Below are positions 22,751-31,870 of a stretch of DNA of 64,000 nucleotides, one piece after another. The stretch's first letter is position 1, and each line of letters starts with the position of its first letter. The stretch is from Methylotenera_A sp044228245 (GTDB lineage Bacteria > Pseudomonadota > Gammaproteobacteria > Burkholderiales > Methylophilaceae): the NCBI GenBank assembly GCA_044228245.1, contig JBGAVG010000001.1, positions 1-64,000 on the forward strand, given 5' to 3'. The notes under the pieces are model-generated. The model searched no databases, was not told where the DNA came from, and saw only the letters and a program-made list of their open reading frames with translations. Position numbers and translations under genes: made by a program.

Positions 22751-24007
22751 ATGGACATTAAACATTACATGCAAACAGTAGGTGCTGAAGCGCGCAAAGC
22801 CTCTCGGCTGATGGCCAGCGCCAGCACCAACACCAAAAACCTAGCGCTCACACACATTGCCGATGCAATTCTGCGCGACAAAGCCGCTTTGCTTGCTGCC
22901 AACAAACAGGACATAGACGCCGCGCGCGCCAATGGCCTGGATGCGGCGATGCTGGACAGGCTCACTTTAACCGAAAAATCCATCCATTCCATGGCAGAAG
23001 GCCTGCGCCAAATCGCGACTTTACCCGACCCGATCGGTGAAATGAGCAATTTCAAATACCGCCCAAGCGGCATACAAATCGGCCAGATGCGCGTGCCTTT
23101 AGGCGTGATTGGCATTATTTACGAAGCGCGGCCAAATGTAACGGCAGATGCCGCCGGTCTTTGCATTAAATCCGGCAATGCTGCCATTCTGCGCGGTGGC
23201 AGCGAGGCGATTCATTGTAATCAGGCCTTGGCAAAACTCGTGCATGAAGGACTGGAAAAAGCCGGACTACCAAAATCTGCAGTGCAGGTGGTTGAAACAA
23301 CTGATAGACAAGCTGTAGGCGAACTTATCACCATGAAGGCGTTTGTAGATGTCATCGTGCCACGCGGCGGAAAAGGCCTGATCGAACGCATCAGCAATGA
23401 TGCACGTATTCCTGTGATTAAACACCTGGACGGCAATTGCCACGTCTACATTGATGACGATGCAGACTTGGCCAAAGCTTTGCCTATCCTGGAAAACAGC
23501 AAAACACAGCGGCTAGGCACCTGCAACACGGCGGAGTCGTTGTTAGTTGCACGTTCTGTTGCCAACTCCATGTTGCCTAAACTGGCCGATATGCTGATCT
23601 CGCATGGCGTTGAAATCCGCGGCTGCGCCGAAACCTGCGCGCTGGTAAAACAAGCCAACCCAGCGACGGAAGAAGATTATTACACCGAATACCTGGCAGC
23701 GATCATCTCCTGCAAAGTGGTGGATGGGCTAGATGAAGCGATTGCACATATCAATCAATATTCGTCGCAGCATACAGAAACGATCGTGACTGAAAACTAT
23801 ACGCATGCCAGAAAATTTCTGCGTGAAGTCGATTCCAGCAGCGTGATGGTGAATGCTTCCACAAGGTTCGCCGATGGGTTTGAATATGGCCTGGGCGCCG
23901 AAATCGGCATCTCGACCGACAAACTGCATGCACGCGGCCCGGTAGGTCTGGAAGGCCTGACTTCGCTTAAATATATCGTTCTGGGCGATGGGCAAATAAG
24001 AGCCTGA
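22751..24007 (+). CDS. proA: Gamma-glutamyl phosphate reductase
   Basis: ProA makes glutamate-5-semialdehyde in proline synthesis. The 418-residue NADPH-dependent enzyme shows IYEARPNVTADAAGLCIKSG, NAAILRGGSEA and the catalytic cysteine in LGTCNTAESLL (Cys258), and ends with the usual GLEGLTSLKYIVLGDG. The ATG at 22751 (MDIKHYMQ) is chosen over an in-frame ATG at 22742 and a TTG at 22724, because homologues usually begin at about this point; no strong Shine-Dalgarno decides it. Confidence 0.96.
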   Translation: MDIKHYMQTVGAEARKASRLMASASTNTKNLALTHIADAILRDKAALLAANKQDIDAARANGLDAAMLDRLTLTEKSIHSMAEGLRQIATLPDPIGEMSNFKYRPSGIQIGQMRVPLGVIGIIYEARPNVTADAAGLCIKSGNAAILRGGSEAIHCNQALAKLVHEGLEKAGLPKSAVQVVETTDRQAVGELITMKAFVDVIVPRGGKGLIERISNDARIPVIKHLDGNCHVYIDDDADLAKALPILENSKTQRLGTCNTAESLLVARSVANSMLPKLADMLISHGVEIRGCAETCALVKQANPATEEDYYTEYLAAIISCKVVDGLDEAIAHINQYSSQHTETIVTENYTHARKFLREVDSSSVMVNASTRFADGFEYGLGAEIGISTDKLHARGPVGLEGLTSLKYIVLGDGQIRA

Positions 24008-24016
24008 TTACGCGCT

Positions 24017-24499
24017 ATGGATACGTTCAGCCACGCGCTTTGGGGCTACGGCCTGTTTGGCTATAAACGCTATGCCTGGCTAGCTGTATTTTTCGGCGCC
24101 ATGCCGGATTTAATCACATTTGGCGCATTCATGCTGATGCAAATGATTCAAGGCACCTGGCACATCGGGCCTCCTCCTGTGGCAATTATTCCGGAGTGGC
24201 TCTTTACCACCTATTCATTGGGTCATAGCTTTGTGATCTGTTTGCCTGTCATAGTTTTGGTTGCTATATGGCGCAGGCCTGTCGCATTCGCCATGCTGGC
24301 ATGGCCGTTTCATATCGTACTGGATTTTCCGTTTCATACCTTCGCATATTTCCCTACACCGATTTTATGGCCGATACATGACTTTAAGATTGACGGCATT
24401 TCCTGGGCGCACTGGTATGTGTGGCTGCCGAATGTTGCGGGCTTGATCTTGCTGTTTTACTATCGTCGTCGCCAGAAAAACCGCCAACCGCTCACATGA
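24017..24499 (+). CDS. Small membrane protein, YdjM-like hydrolase family
   Basis: The 160-residue product has four hydrophobic segments and a set of membrane-embedded polar residues: DTFSHALWGYGLF at the start, GAMPDLITFGAF, LGHSFVICLP and WPFHIVLDFPFHT. This pattern resembles the YdjM-type 'membrane-bound metal-dependent hydrolase' family, in which the His and Asp residues would bind metal. The substrate is unknown. The stop overlaps the nadD start by 4 bases (ATGA), so the two are translationally coupled. Confidence 0.65.
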   Translation: MDTFSHALWGYGLFGYKRYAWLAVFFGAMPDLITFGAFMLMQMIQGTWHIGPPPVAIIPEWLFTTYSLGHSFVICLPVIVLVAIWRRPVAFAMLAWPFHIVLDFPFHTFAYFPTPILWPIHDFKIDGISWAHWYVWLPNVAGLILLFYYRRRQKNRQPLT

Positions 24500-25143
24500 A
24501 AAAATGCATAGGCCTCCTGGGCGGCACATTCAACCCCATTCACTATGGACATTTACGCACAGCGCAGGAACTGGCGGATGCGCTTGGCTTTGACGAAGTA
24601 CGATTCATCCCGTCGGCTAATCCGCCACATAGAACAACTCCAGAAGTTTCTGCCGAGCATCGCGCTGCGATGGTGCAATTGGCGATCGCAGACAATCCTT
24701 TATTCAAGCTGGATATGCGAGAACTAGCGCGCACGGGCGCCTCTTACATGATTGATACACTCATTTCGTTGCGGGAGGAATTGGGTGAGCATGCCGTGCT
24801 GTGCCTGATCATGGGCAGCGATGCCTTTGTAAAACTTGACACTTGGCACCACTGGCAAAAATTATTGGATTACTGCCATATCATTCTGGTACAAAGGCCT
24901 AATATTGCGCCAGATCAGCCCAAGTTATCCGCAGAGCTTACATCGCTGCTGCACGACCATTACACAGAAAACGTGAATGATTTAATAGAAAGAACAACTG
25001 GCTACATTCACATGCAAAAGATTACGCTACTGGAAATCTCTGCAACCAGGATTCGGGAAAGCCTGAAAACTGGCCATAGTGTGCGCTATTTGATGCCGGA
25101 GAGTGTCATTGAATATATTGCCACTCACAAGCTATATGGATAA
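24496..25143 (+). CDS. nadD: Nicotinate-nucleotide adenylyltransferase
   Basis: NadD transfers AMP to nicotinate mononucleotide in NAD synthesis. The 215-residue protein has the nucleotidyltransferase motif GLLGGTFNPIHYGHL near the N-terminus and ISATRIRESL near the C-terminus. The ATG at 24496 is chosen because the conserved N-terminus starts there; the frame remains open further upstream. Its last 19 bases overlap the 3' end of bioD, which is transcribed from the other strand, and no terminator separates them. Confidence 0.96.
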   Translation: MKKCIGLLGGTFNPIHYGHLRTAQELADALGFDEVRFIPSANPPHRTTPEVSAEHRAAMVQLAIADNPLFKLDMRELARTGASYMIDTLISLREELGEHAVLCLIMGSDAFVKLDTWHHWQKLLDYCHIILVQRPNIAPDQPKLSAELTSLLHDHYTENVNDLIERTTGYIHMQKITLLEISATRIRESLKTGHSVRYLMPESVIEYIATHKLYG

Positions 25144-25751
25144 TTAACCATACAGTTTGTGGCCATTTTCTGCGTGATTGCCGCAATATTTTCATCATAA
25201 ACTGCCATGCCGGGCTCAATCTGATTGGCAATCCAGCCATGCAAATACAGTTGTCGCGCTTTGATGGCTTCCAGCGTAAGCAATGCATGATTGATGCAGC
25301 CCAGCTTCATCCCCACCACCAGTATTACCGGAATATCAAGCGCAGCTGCCAAATCGGCCATGCTTTGCCGGTGATTGAGCGGCACCAGAAATCCGCCCGC
25401 ACCTTCTACAATCACAATGTCGGCCATCGCAGCCAACTTATCAAAAGCCTGTTTAATCACTGCTATTTCAATCTCAACGCCGGCCTGTTCCGCGGCAATG
25501 TGCGGTGCGATGGGCGCCGTAAAACTATAGGGATTGACTAGTTCGCGCGGGGCTTTGACGTTGCTGGCTTGCGTGAGCCTGAGCACATCTTCATTCACCC
25601 ATTCACCGTCTACAAATTCGCATCCGGCCGCAACAGGTTTCATGCCGACTACTTTGTGGCCTTGCGCGACATAATCATGGATGAGCTTGCAGGCGACGTA
25701 GGTTTTACCTACGCCGGTATCGGTACCGGTGATGAAAAACGCTTGTTTCAT
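25125..25751 (-). CDS. bioD: Dethiobiotin synthetase
   Basis: BioD forms the ureido ring of dethiobiotin from 7,8-diaminopelargonic acid, CO2 and ATP. The 208-residue protein has the P-loop ITGTDTGVGKTYVA at the N-terminus, GMKPVAAGCE and the catalytic-loop motif VEGAGGFLVPLN. It is the last gene of the bioBFHCD operon and overlaps bioC by 4 bases. The C-terminus runs 19 bases into the opposite nadD gene. Confidence 0.97.
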   Translation of the reverse strand: MKQAFFITGTDTGVGKTYVACKLIHDYVAQGHKVVGMKPVAAGCEFVDGEWVNEDVLRLTQASNVKAPRELVNPYSFTAPIAPHIAAEQAGVEIEIAVIKQAFDKLAAMADIVIVEGAGGFLVPLNHRQSMADLAAALDIPVILVVGMKLGCINHALLTLEAIKARQLYLHGWIANQIEPGMAVYDENIAAITQKMATNCMVNYPYSL

Positions 25752-26635
25752 TTACGTTTTGTAAAAACAATTGGCGCAAAATCCTGCCCTGCGGGCCGCA
25801 TGGATATAGGCTTACTTTCTTCTGTCCAGGCATGCCCGTAAATCACTTCAAATGTCGCGGGCAGCTTGCCATGGGTACGGAATTTTTCGTAATGATCCGA
25901 CAAGCTCTGCAAAAAACCTCTGCCTTGCAAACCGCGCGCTCGGCCATTTGTCGCGTTATGCGCGCCAATGGCTTTTAAGTCTTTCATCACGCCTTTTACG
26001 TCGTCATAAGTCAGCGTGTAGCGCTCCACATCCAGCACCGGCGCGCTAAAACCGGCACGTGTCAGTGCATCGCCAATGTCGTGCATGTCAATAAAGCGGC
26101 TCACATGCGTGTGGCCGTTGCTGGACGCCGCACGCAATTCTTTCAGGGTGTCCGGCCCAAATGTGCTGAACATTAACAGGCCATTGGGTTGCAGCACGCG
26201 CGTCATCTCCGCAAATGCGCCATCCAGGTCATTGCACCATTGCAAAGCAAGATTTGACCAAACCAAGTCTATACTGCTGCTGGCAAGAGGCAGGTGTTCA
26301 ATATCCGCGCAGATGAGATTTTTGGCACCAAATACTTTTCTTAGCATCGGCTGCTGCGCGCCGGTTTTTTGTAGCATGCCAAACGCAATATCCAGCGAGT
26401 AAACCTCTGCCCTTCTGAATTTCTTTTGCAAGCCAAAGCTGCCGTGTCCTGTGCCACAGCCCGCATCCAGTATGGCCTGTGGGGTAATTTTTACCAAATC
26501 CAGACGGCTCAGCATTTCTTCGCGCACCTGTTTTTGCAGCACTGCGGCGGCATCATAGCTACTGGCAGCACGGTCAAACGAGGCGCGCACGCGCGCTTTG
26601 TCTATGAAATACTCATCCCGCATATTGGGCATCAT
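25748..26635 (-). CDS. bioC: Malonyl-ACP O-methyltransferase
   Basis: BioC methylates malonyl-ACP to start pimelate synthesis on the fatty-acid enzymes. The 295-residue SAM-dependent methyltransferase begins with the BioC pattern VRASFDRAASSYDAAAVLQ and has SAM motif I in ILDAGCGTGHGS, followed by VWSNLALQWCNDL and LMFSTFGPDTLKELR. It overlaps bioD and bioH by 4 bases at either end, indicating tight translational coupling with its partner bioH. Confidence 0.96.
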   Translation of the reverse strand: MMPNMRDEYFIDKARVRASFDRAASSYDAAAVLQKQVREEMLSRLDLVKITPQAILDAGCGTGHGSFGLQKKFRRAEVYSLDIAFGMLQKTGAQQPMLRKVFGAKNLICADIEHLPLASSSIDLVWSNLALQWCNDLDGAFAEMTRVLQPNGLLMFSTFGPDTLKELRAASSNGHTHVSRFIDMHDIGDALTRAGFSAPVLDVERYTLTYDDVKGVMKDLKAIGAHNATNGRARGLQGRGFLQSLSDHYEKFRTHGKLPATFEVIYGHAWTEESKPISMRPAGQDFAPIVFTKRK

Positions 26636-27405
26636 AACTGGGTGGGCTCTAAAAACTGGTCAAGCGCTTCAATAAACTGCTCGCTATGCGATAAAAACGG
26701 TGCATGTGCGCTGCCAGACATCACACGCAGATAGCCCATCGGCAGCTGCTGCATCATCCAGTGTGCCGCCTGCACGGGCGCGAGCGTGTCTCTGTCACCA
26801 TGGATGAGCAGTGTGGGTTTGCGTATATTGCTGGCCTCTTCGCGCAGGTCGGATTCTAGAAGAATATGCAAAGCGCGCAGTAGAGTGGTTTGCGTGGGCG
26901 TAGGTTTGGTATCAAAACTCGCGCGCAACTGTTTAATGGTGCTGCGGGCATCGCTTGCCTTCATGCATTGCAGCGTTAGAAACTGTAGCATGGCATGCCT
27001 GTAATTCGAGTTCACGTTGTGCGCAAACGTATTGAAGTAATCGGGATCAACCCCCGCTTCCCAGCCAGGACGGCTGACAAAGCAAGGCGTTGAGCCTACC
27101 AGCACCAGGCGGCGGATACGGTCAGGCTGATTCAGCGCGATGCGCTGCGCCACCAGGCCACCCAGCGACCAGCCCAGCACATCTGAAACGCCGGGAATCA
27201 CCTGTGCAACTTCCTCTGCCAGCGCGTGCAAGTGGTAAGGCTCGATTGGCCGGCTGCTGCCCATGCCCGGCAAATCCACCAGATAAAGCATGTATTGTCT
27301 GGAAAGCCGTTTGACCAAAGGCTGCCATACACCGCTGTGCATGCCCCAGCCATGAATCATGACCAGCGGCTTACCTTGACCGATGATCTCTACATGCGCG
27401 CTCAT
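26632..27405 (-). CDS. bioH: Pimeloyl-ACP methyl ester carboxylesterase
   Basis: BioH removes the methyl group placed by BioC, releasing pimeloyl-ACP. The 257-residue alpha/beta hydrolase has MIHGWGMHSGVW at the oxyanion hole, the nucleophile serine in LGWSLGGLVAQ, the acid in HGDRDTLAP and the catalytic His in GSAHAPFLSH. It lies between bioF and bioC with 4-base overlaps on both sides, as expected for the E. coli type BioC-BioH route. Confidence 0.96.
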   Translation of the reverse strand: MSAHVEIIGQGKPLVMIHGWGMHSGVWQPLVKRLSRQYMLYLVDLPGMGSSRPIEPYHLHALAEEVAQVIPGVSDVLGWSLGGLVAQRIALNQPDRIRRLVLVGSTPCFVSRPGWEAGVDPDYFNTFAHNVNSNYRHAMLQFLTLQCMKASDARSTIKQLRASFDTKPTPTQTTLLRALHILLESDLREEASNIRKPTLLIHGDRDTLAPVQAAHWMMQQLPMGYLRVMSGSAHAPFLSHSEQFIEALDQFLEPTQL

Positions 27406-28565
27406 ATTTTCAACACCTTTTCTGCTTCGTTTATCGCCTGGGCAAGTTTAATGACATCTTGTTCACTATGCGCTGCCGAGAGCGAAATGCGCAGCCGCGC
27501 CGTATTCACAGGCACGGTTGGCGGGCGTATCGCGGGCACCAGAATACCCTGTTTCTGCAAGTGCTCACTTAGCGCTAAGGCCGCCTGATTACTGCCGATT
27601 ACTAAAGGCTGCACCGCTGTTTCAGAAGGCATCAACTGCCATTTTCCCAGGCGCAGGTTTTGTTTTAAAGTGGTAATCAAATGCCGCAAATGTTCACGCA
27701 GATCATCGCCCTGTTCTATCAGGCTAACCGATGCCGCAAGCGTTGCAGAAAGTGCCGGCGGTGCCGGTGTGCTGTAAACATAGCTGCGCGCCTTTTGAAT
27801 CAGGTAGTCAATCACCACTTGCTCCCCTGCTACAAACGCACCCGCGACACCTGCCGCCTTGCCCAGTGTGGCCATCATGATGATGCGCGGCGACTTTAGT
27901 TTGAAATGGCTCAGGCTGCCCTTGCCATGTTCGCCGAGCACACCAAAGCCATGTGCATCATCGATGTATAAACAGGCATCATACTGCTCGCAAAGGCGCA
28001 AATAATCAGGGATAGGCGCAATGTCACCATCCATACTGAATACCGCATCTACAGCGATAAGTTTATGTTTTGCCTTGCTTGCCTTCAGTAACTTTTCCAG
28101 CGCAGCCACATTGTTGTGTGCAAAACGCTGAAAATCCGCACGGCTTAAAATCGCACTGTCATTCAAACAGGCATGATTGAGTTTATCGCAAAACACCGCG
28201 TCATCACGCCCCATCAGCGCGCTGACCACGCCAATATTCGCCATGTAGCCTGTTGAAAACACCAGCGCCGCCGGCATGCCTACAAATTTGGCCAGCTTTT
28301 TCTCCAGTTCATCATGGTAACGATGATGGCCAGTGATTAAATTGGAAGCGCCACTGCCTACGCCGGAATCCCCTGCCGCCTGCTGCATGGTGGCAATGAG
28401 TTTTGGGTGATTGGCCAGCCCCAGATAATCGTTGCTGCAGAATGACAGATACTGCTTGTCATTAGCAACGATATGCTCGGCTTGCGGCGAATCCAGCAAC
28501 CTGCGCTGGCGCAGCAAACCATCAGCTTTGCGCTGGTCTAATTCTTTTTGTAATGCCGTTAGCAT
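27402..28565 (-). CDS. bioF: 8-amino-7-oxononanoate synthase
   Basis: BioF condenses pimeloyl-ACP with alanine using PLP. The 387-residue enzyme shows LSFCSNDYLGLANHP, GSGASNLITGHHRYH, the Asp-containing IDDAHGFGVLGEHG that contacts the PLP nitrogen, and the PLP lysine in MATLGKAAGVAGAF. It starts 2 bases after the bioB stop and overlaps bioH by 4 bases. No bioA gene is present in this operon, so the next enzyme must be encoded elsewhere. Confidence 0.97.
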   Translation of the reverse strand: MLTALQKELDQRKADGLLRQRRLLDSPQAEHIVANDKQYLSFCSNDYLGLANHPKLIATMQQAAGDSGVGSGASNLITGHHRYHDELEKKLAKFVGMPAALVFSTGYMANIGVVSALMGRDDAVFCDKLNHACLNDSAILSRADFQRFAHNNVAALEKLLKASKAKHKLIAVDAVFSMDGDIAPIPDYLRLCEQYDACLYIDDAHGFGVLGEHGKGSLSHFKLKSPRIIMMATLGKAAGVAGAFVAGEQVVIDYLIQKARSYVYSTPAPPALSATLAASVSLIEQGDDLREHLRHLITTLKQNLRLGKWQLMPSETAVQPLVIGSNQAALALSEHLQKQGILVPAIRPPTVPVNTARLRISLSAAHSEQDVIKLAQAINEAEKVLKI

Positions 28566-28567
28566 AT

Positions 28568-29599
28568 TCAGATTGGGTGAATACCTAATTTGGCAAACAG
28601 CGCTTTATCTGTTTCTGCTTCCGGATTGCCGGTTGTCAGTAACTTTTCACCATAGAAAATGCTATTGGCGCCGGCAATAAAACACAGTGCCTGAATACCT
28701 TCATGCATGCTCTGGCGGCCGGCAGAAAGACGCACATAACTTTGCGGCATGGTAATACGCGCCGCCGCAATCGTGCGCACAAATTCAAATGGATCCAGTT
28801 CCTCTGTGCCATGTAACGGCGTACCTTCTACCTGCGTAAGCAGGTTAATCGGCACGCTTTCAGGCGGGCGCTCCATATTTGCCAACTGCGCCAGCAAGCC
28901 CGCGCGCTGATTGCGCGACTCGCCCATGCCAATAATGCCACCGCAGCACACATTGATATCCGCCTCGCGCACGCTATCCAGCGTGTCCAGCCGATCCTGG
29001 TAGGTGCGCGTGGTAATCACGTCGCCATAAAACTCCGGCGCGGTATCCAGGTTGTGGTTGTAATAATCCAGCCCCGCTTCTTTTAATTGCGCGGCTTGCC
29101 CATCTTTCAGCATACCAAGTGTCGCACAGGTTTCCAACCCCATCGCCTTCACTTCGGCAATCATTTTGAGCACGGGCTCCAAATCTTTTTGTTTTGGGCT
29201 GCGCCAGGCAGCACCCATGCAGAAACGGCTGGCGCCATTGTCTTTAGCTTCCTGTGCCGCTGCCAGTACTGCATCCAACTGCATCAGCGGCTCGTTTTCT
29301 ACATCAGTGTGGTAGCGCGCTGCTTGTGGACAGTAGCCGCAATCCTCGCTGCAACCGCCTGTTTTAATAGATAGCAGCGTGCTCACCTGCACCGCGTTCG
29401 GGTCAAAATTTTCGCGATGCACGATTTGTGCACGATGCATCAAATCGCTGAATGGCATCTCAAACAATGCGACAATTTCATCTACGCTCCAGCGATTCGC
29501 GGATTTTGTTTCACTGTTACAGGCTTTAAGCGCATCCTTATTGAGTGAATCCAGGTTTATAATGGATTCCTGCGCAGGTTTTTGATTGGTTTCGAGCAT
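28568..29599 (-). CDS. bioB: Biotin synthase
   Basis: BioB inserts sulfur into dethiobiotin by radical SAM chemistry. The 343-residue protein has the radical SAM cysteines in GGCSEDCGYCPQ (C83, C87, C90) and the second-cluster region with FCMGAAWR and NVCCGGIIGMGE. The N-terminal roughly 35 residues before RWSVDEIVALF are longer than in many homologues and poorly conserved. It is the first gene of the leftward biotin operon. The 56 bases between it and the divergent comF hold both promoters, but I could not identify a BirA operator. Confidence 0.97.
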   Translation of the reverse strand: MLETNQKPAQESIINLDSLNKDALKACNSETKSANRWSVDEIVALFEMPFSDLMHRAQIVHRENFDPNAVQVSTLLSIKTGGCSEDCGYCPQAARYHTDVENEPLMQLDAVLAAAQEAKDNGASRFCMGAAWRSPKQKDLEPVLKMIAEVKAMGLETCATLGMLKDGQAAQLKEAGLDYYNHNLDTAPEFYGDVITTRTYQDRLDTLDSVREADINVCCGGIIGMGESRNQRAGLLAQLANMERPPESVPINLLTQVEGTPLHGTEELDPFEFVRTIAAARITMPQSYVRLSAGRQSMHEGIQALCFIAGANSIFYGEKLLTTGNPEAETDKALFAKLGIHPI

Positions 29600-29655
29600 A
29601 ACGCACCCTTTGTATGTGGCTGTTTATTTAGTAAATTATAAGCTGTAAAGGCAAT

Positions 29656-30396
29656 ATGAGGCAAACTATAAACAACTGGTTAAAAAATAATCAATTGTTA
29701 AATATTGATGTTTTTACATACGCTTTGCTAAAGCAAAACTGTCTCTTATGTGCATCGCCACAAGCCAATCAAACAGGGCTTTGCGGGGCATGCCTTGCAG
29801 ACCTTCCCTGGCATCCGCCCAGCAGCTGTCCGCAATGCGGCCTGGCTTCGGATGGTAACGTATGCGGCAGCTGCATCGGCTCCCCACCCGATTTTGACGC
29901 GACTTCTGCCGTGTTTCTGTATAGCTTCCCCATCGACGCGATGATGCAGCGCTACAAATATGGCAACATGCTGAGCCTCAGCCAGACATTCGGGCAATTG
30001 TTAAGTGAAAAAATTCGGCCAGCTTCTCTCAATAACGGCCTCATTGATTTGGTGATTCCCATGCCTATGCACCCCGCGCGCATTAAAGAGCGCGGCTTTA
30101 ACCAGGCGCTTGAAATCGCAAAGATTTTAACCAGAAATCATGCAGAAAAATTAGATTTCAAAAGCGTTATTCGGCAAAAACTCACTCCCCCGCAAGCCAG
30201 CTTGCCATTGAAAGAACGCGTTAAAAATATCAAAGGCGCATTTAAGGTAAATGGGGATTTTAGCGGCAAACGCATCGCCATTGTCGATGACGTGATGACC
30301 ACCGGCGCCAGCCTGAACGAACTCGCAAAAACCCTGAAAAAAACTGGTGCAAGCCATGTAGAATGCTGGGTCGTAGCGCGTACTCTGCCGCATTAA
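29656..30396 (+). CDS. comF: ComF-family phosphoribosyltransferase-like protein
   Basis: The 246-residue product has an N-terminal zinc-finger-like region (CLLC, then GLCGAC, CPQCGLA and CGSC) and a C-terminal phosphoribosyltransferase-type domain with IVDDVMTTGASLNELAK. ComF proteins assist DNA uptake and handling during transformation in some bacteria, but many organisms with comF are not known to be competent. The ATG at 29656 follows AAGGCAAT. It is divergent from bioB and 13 bases upstream of trmL. Confidence 0.9.
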   Translation: MRQTINNWLKNNQLLNIDVFTYALLKQNCLLCASPQANQTGLCGACLADLPWHPPSSCPQCGLASDGNVCGSCIGSPPDFDATSAVFLYSFPIDAMMQRYKYGNMLSLSQTFGQLLSEKIRPASLNNGLIDLVIPMPMHPARIKERGFNQALEIAKILTRNHAEKLDFKSVIRQKLTPPQASLPLKERVKNIKGAFKVNGDFSGKRIAIVDDVMTTGASLNELAKTLKKTGASHVECWVVARTLPH

Positions 30397-30409
30397 TAAG
30401 ATTTTAACT

Positions 30410-30874
30410 ATGTTTTCTATTGTACTTTTTGAGCCCGAAATCCCGCCCAACACGGGCAATATCATCCGTCTGTGTGCCAATACTGGCGCGCAGCTGCATT
30501 TGGTAAAACCTTTGGGATTTAGCCTGGAAGACAAGCAACTGAAACGCGCAGGCCTGGATTATCATGAATACGCCAACCTGCAGGTGCATGAAACCTGGAC
30601 GGCATGCAAAGCCGTGCTGGCAGGCAAGCGCATGTTTGCAATCACCACCAAAGGCAGCCAGAACTATGCGAACGTGGAATTTAAAGCAGGCGACGTATTC
30701 GTATTTGGCCCGGAAACACGCGGTTTGTCTGAAGAAATCCGCAATGAATTTGCGCCGGAATTTAGATTGCGCTTACCGATGTTGCCAGAAAGTCGAAGTT
30801 TGAATTTATCGAACAGTGCCGCAGTGTTGCTGTATGAAGCCTGGCGGCAGGCAGGATTTGAAGGCGGCAGCTAA
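30410..30874 (+). CDS. trmL: tRNA (cytidine/uridine-34 2'-O)-methyltransferase
   Basis: TrmL methylates the 2'-hydroxyl of the wobble base in certain tRNA-Leu isoacceptors. The 154-residue SPOUT-class protein shows EPEIPPNTGNIIRLCANTGA near the start and the knotted SAM-binding site FGPETRGLSEEI with LRLPMLPESRSLNLSNSAAV. Its stop is 3 bases from the convergent gpsA stop, with no terminator hairpin between them. Confidence 0.94.
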   Translation: MFSIVLFEPEIPPNTGNIIRLCANTGAQLHLVKPLGFSLEDKQLKRAGLDYHEYANLQVHETWTACKAVLAGKRMFAITTKGSQNYANVEFKAGDVFVFGPETRGLSEEIRNEFAPEFRLRLPMLPESRSLNLSNSAAVLLYEAWRQAGFEGGS

Positions 30875-30877
30875 ATT

Positions 30878-31870
30878 CTAGAGCAACTCGGATTTTTGTT
30901 CTCGCCCAAGCAAATCCATAACGGCTTGTTTGGCCGATTTACCATGCGTCAGCGCCAGATTGACCTCGCGGGTAATGGGCATTTCCACGCCGATGTTTTC
31001 TGCCCGCCGCATGACCTCACGCGCGGTATTCACGCCCTCTGCCACATGGCCCAGGCCATGCAGAATGTCCGCCAGATCCTTGCCGCTGGCGAGCTGCAGG
31101 CCGACTTCCCTATTTCTTGAGTATTGCCCGGTGCAGGTCAAAATCAAATCGCCCACCCCTGCCAGCCCCATAAAAGTCTCGGTTTTAGCACCTAGCGCCA
31201 CGCCGAAACGGGTGATTTCTGCCAGCCCGCGTGTGATCATGGCAGCCCGTGCGTTGTTGCCAAACCCCATGCCGTCGCTGATGCCAGCGGCAATCGCCAT
31301 CACGTTCTTAAGCGCGCCGCCCACGGAGACGCCAATCACATCGGTACTGTTATACACGCGCAGATTGTTACCGTGGATTAAATTGGCCGCTTCCAAAGCA
31401 AAATCGGCATCATTGGCCGCCAGCGTCACCGCAGTAGGCAAGCCGCGCACCAGCTCGGCTGCAAAGCTGGGACCAGAAAGCGCACCCCAGTGCTGATTGT
31501 TGCCAAGCTCTTCCAGCGCAACCTCATGCGGCAGCTTGGCCGATTGCGGCTCTAAGCCCTTATGCGCCCAGACAATTGGCCGGGTAGATTTTAACTTATT
31601 GATTTGTTTCAGAATATCGCGAAAGCCAGCAGTCGGCACCACCGATAGAATCAGGTCGGCATCTTGAATCGCCAGACCCAGATCATCTTCAACCTGCAGG
31701 CTATCGTTAAAGCGAAAATCGCCCAGATAAAGCGGATTGGCGCGCGCCTTGCGCATGCCGGAAACATGGCCGCTATTGCGCGCCCACAGTGAAACCTCAT
31801 GTTGTGCGCTAATCTGCATGGCAAGCGCCGTGCCCCAGGCGCCTGCGCCCAAAACGGTCACTTTAGCCAT
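30878..31870 (-). CDS. gpsA: Glycerol-3-phosphate dehydrogenase (NAD(P)+)
   Basis: GpsA reduces dihydroxyacetone phosphate to sn-glycerol-3-phosphate for phospholipid synthesis. The 330-residue protein has the Rossmann motif LGAGAWGTALAM at the N-terminus, VWAHKGLEPQS, the catalytic lysine in GGALKNVMAIAAG and AGVGDLILTCTG. The ATG at 31870 shares one base with the stop of the upstream SH3-domain gene (TGATG) and is chosen over a frame opening at 31885. The sequence gpsA downstream of secB is common in proteobacteria. Confidence 0.97.
   Translation of the reverse strand: MAKVTVLGAGAWGTALAMQISAQHEVSLWARNSGHVSGMRKARANPLYLGDFRFNDSLQVEDDLGLAIQDADLILSVVPTAGFRDILKQINKLKSTRPIVWAHKGLEPQSAKLPHEVALEELGNNQHWGALSGPSFAAELVRGLPTAVTLAANDADFALEAANLIHGNNLRVYNSTDVIGVSVGGALKNVMAIAAGISDGMGFGNNARAAMITRGLAEITRFGVALGAKTETFMGLAGVGDLILTCTGQYSRNREVGLQLASGKDLADILHGLGHVAEGVNTAREVMRRAENIGVEMPITREVNLALTHGKSAKQAVMDLLGREQKSELL

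Noticed and set aside
29600..29655. A BirA operator in front of bioB
   Set aside because: TTTAC-like half sites are visible but no paired TTGTAAACC-type palindrome with the expected spacing was found.
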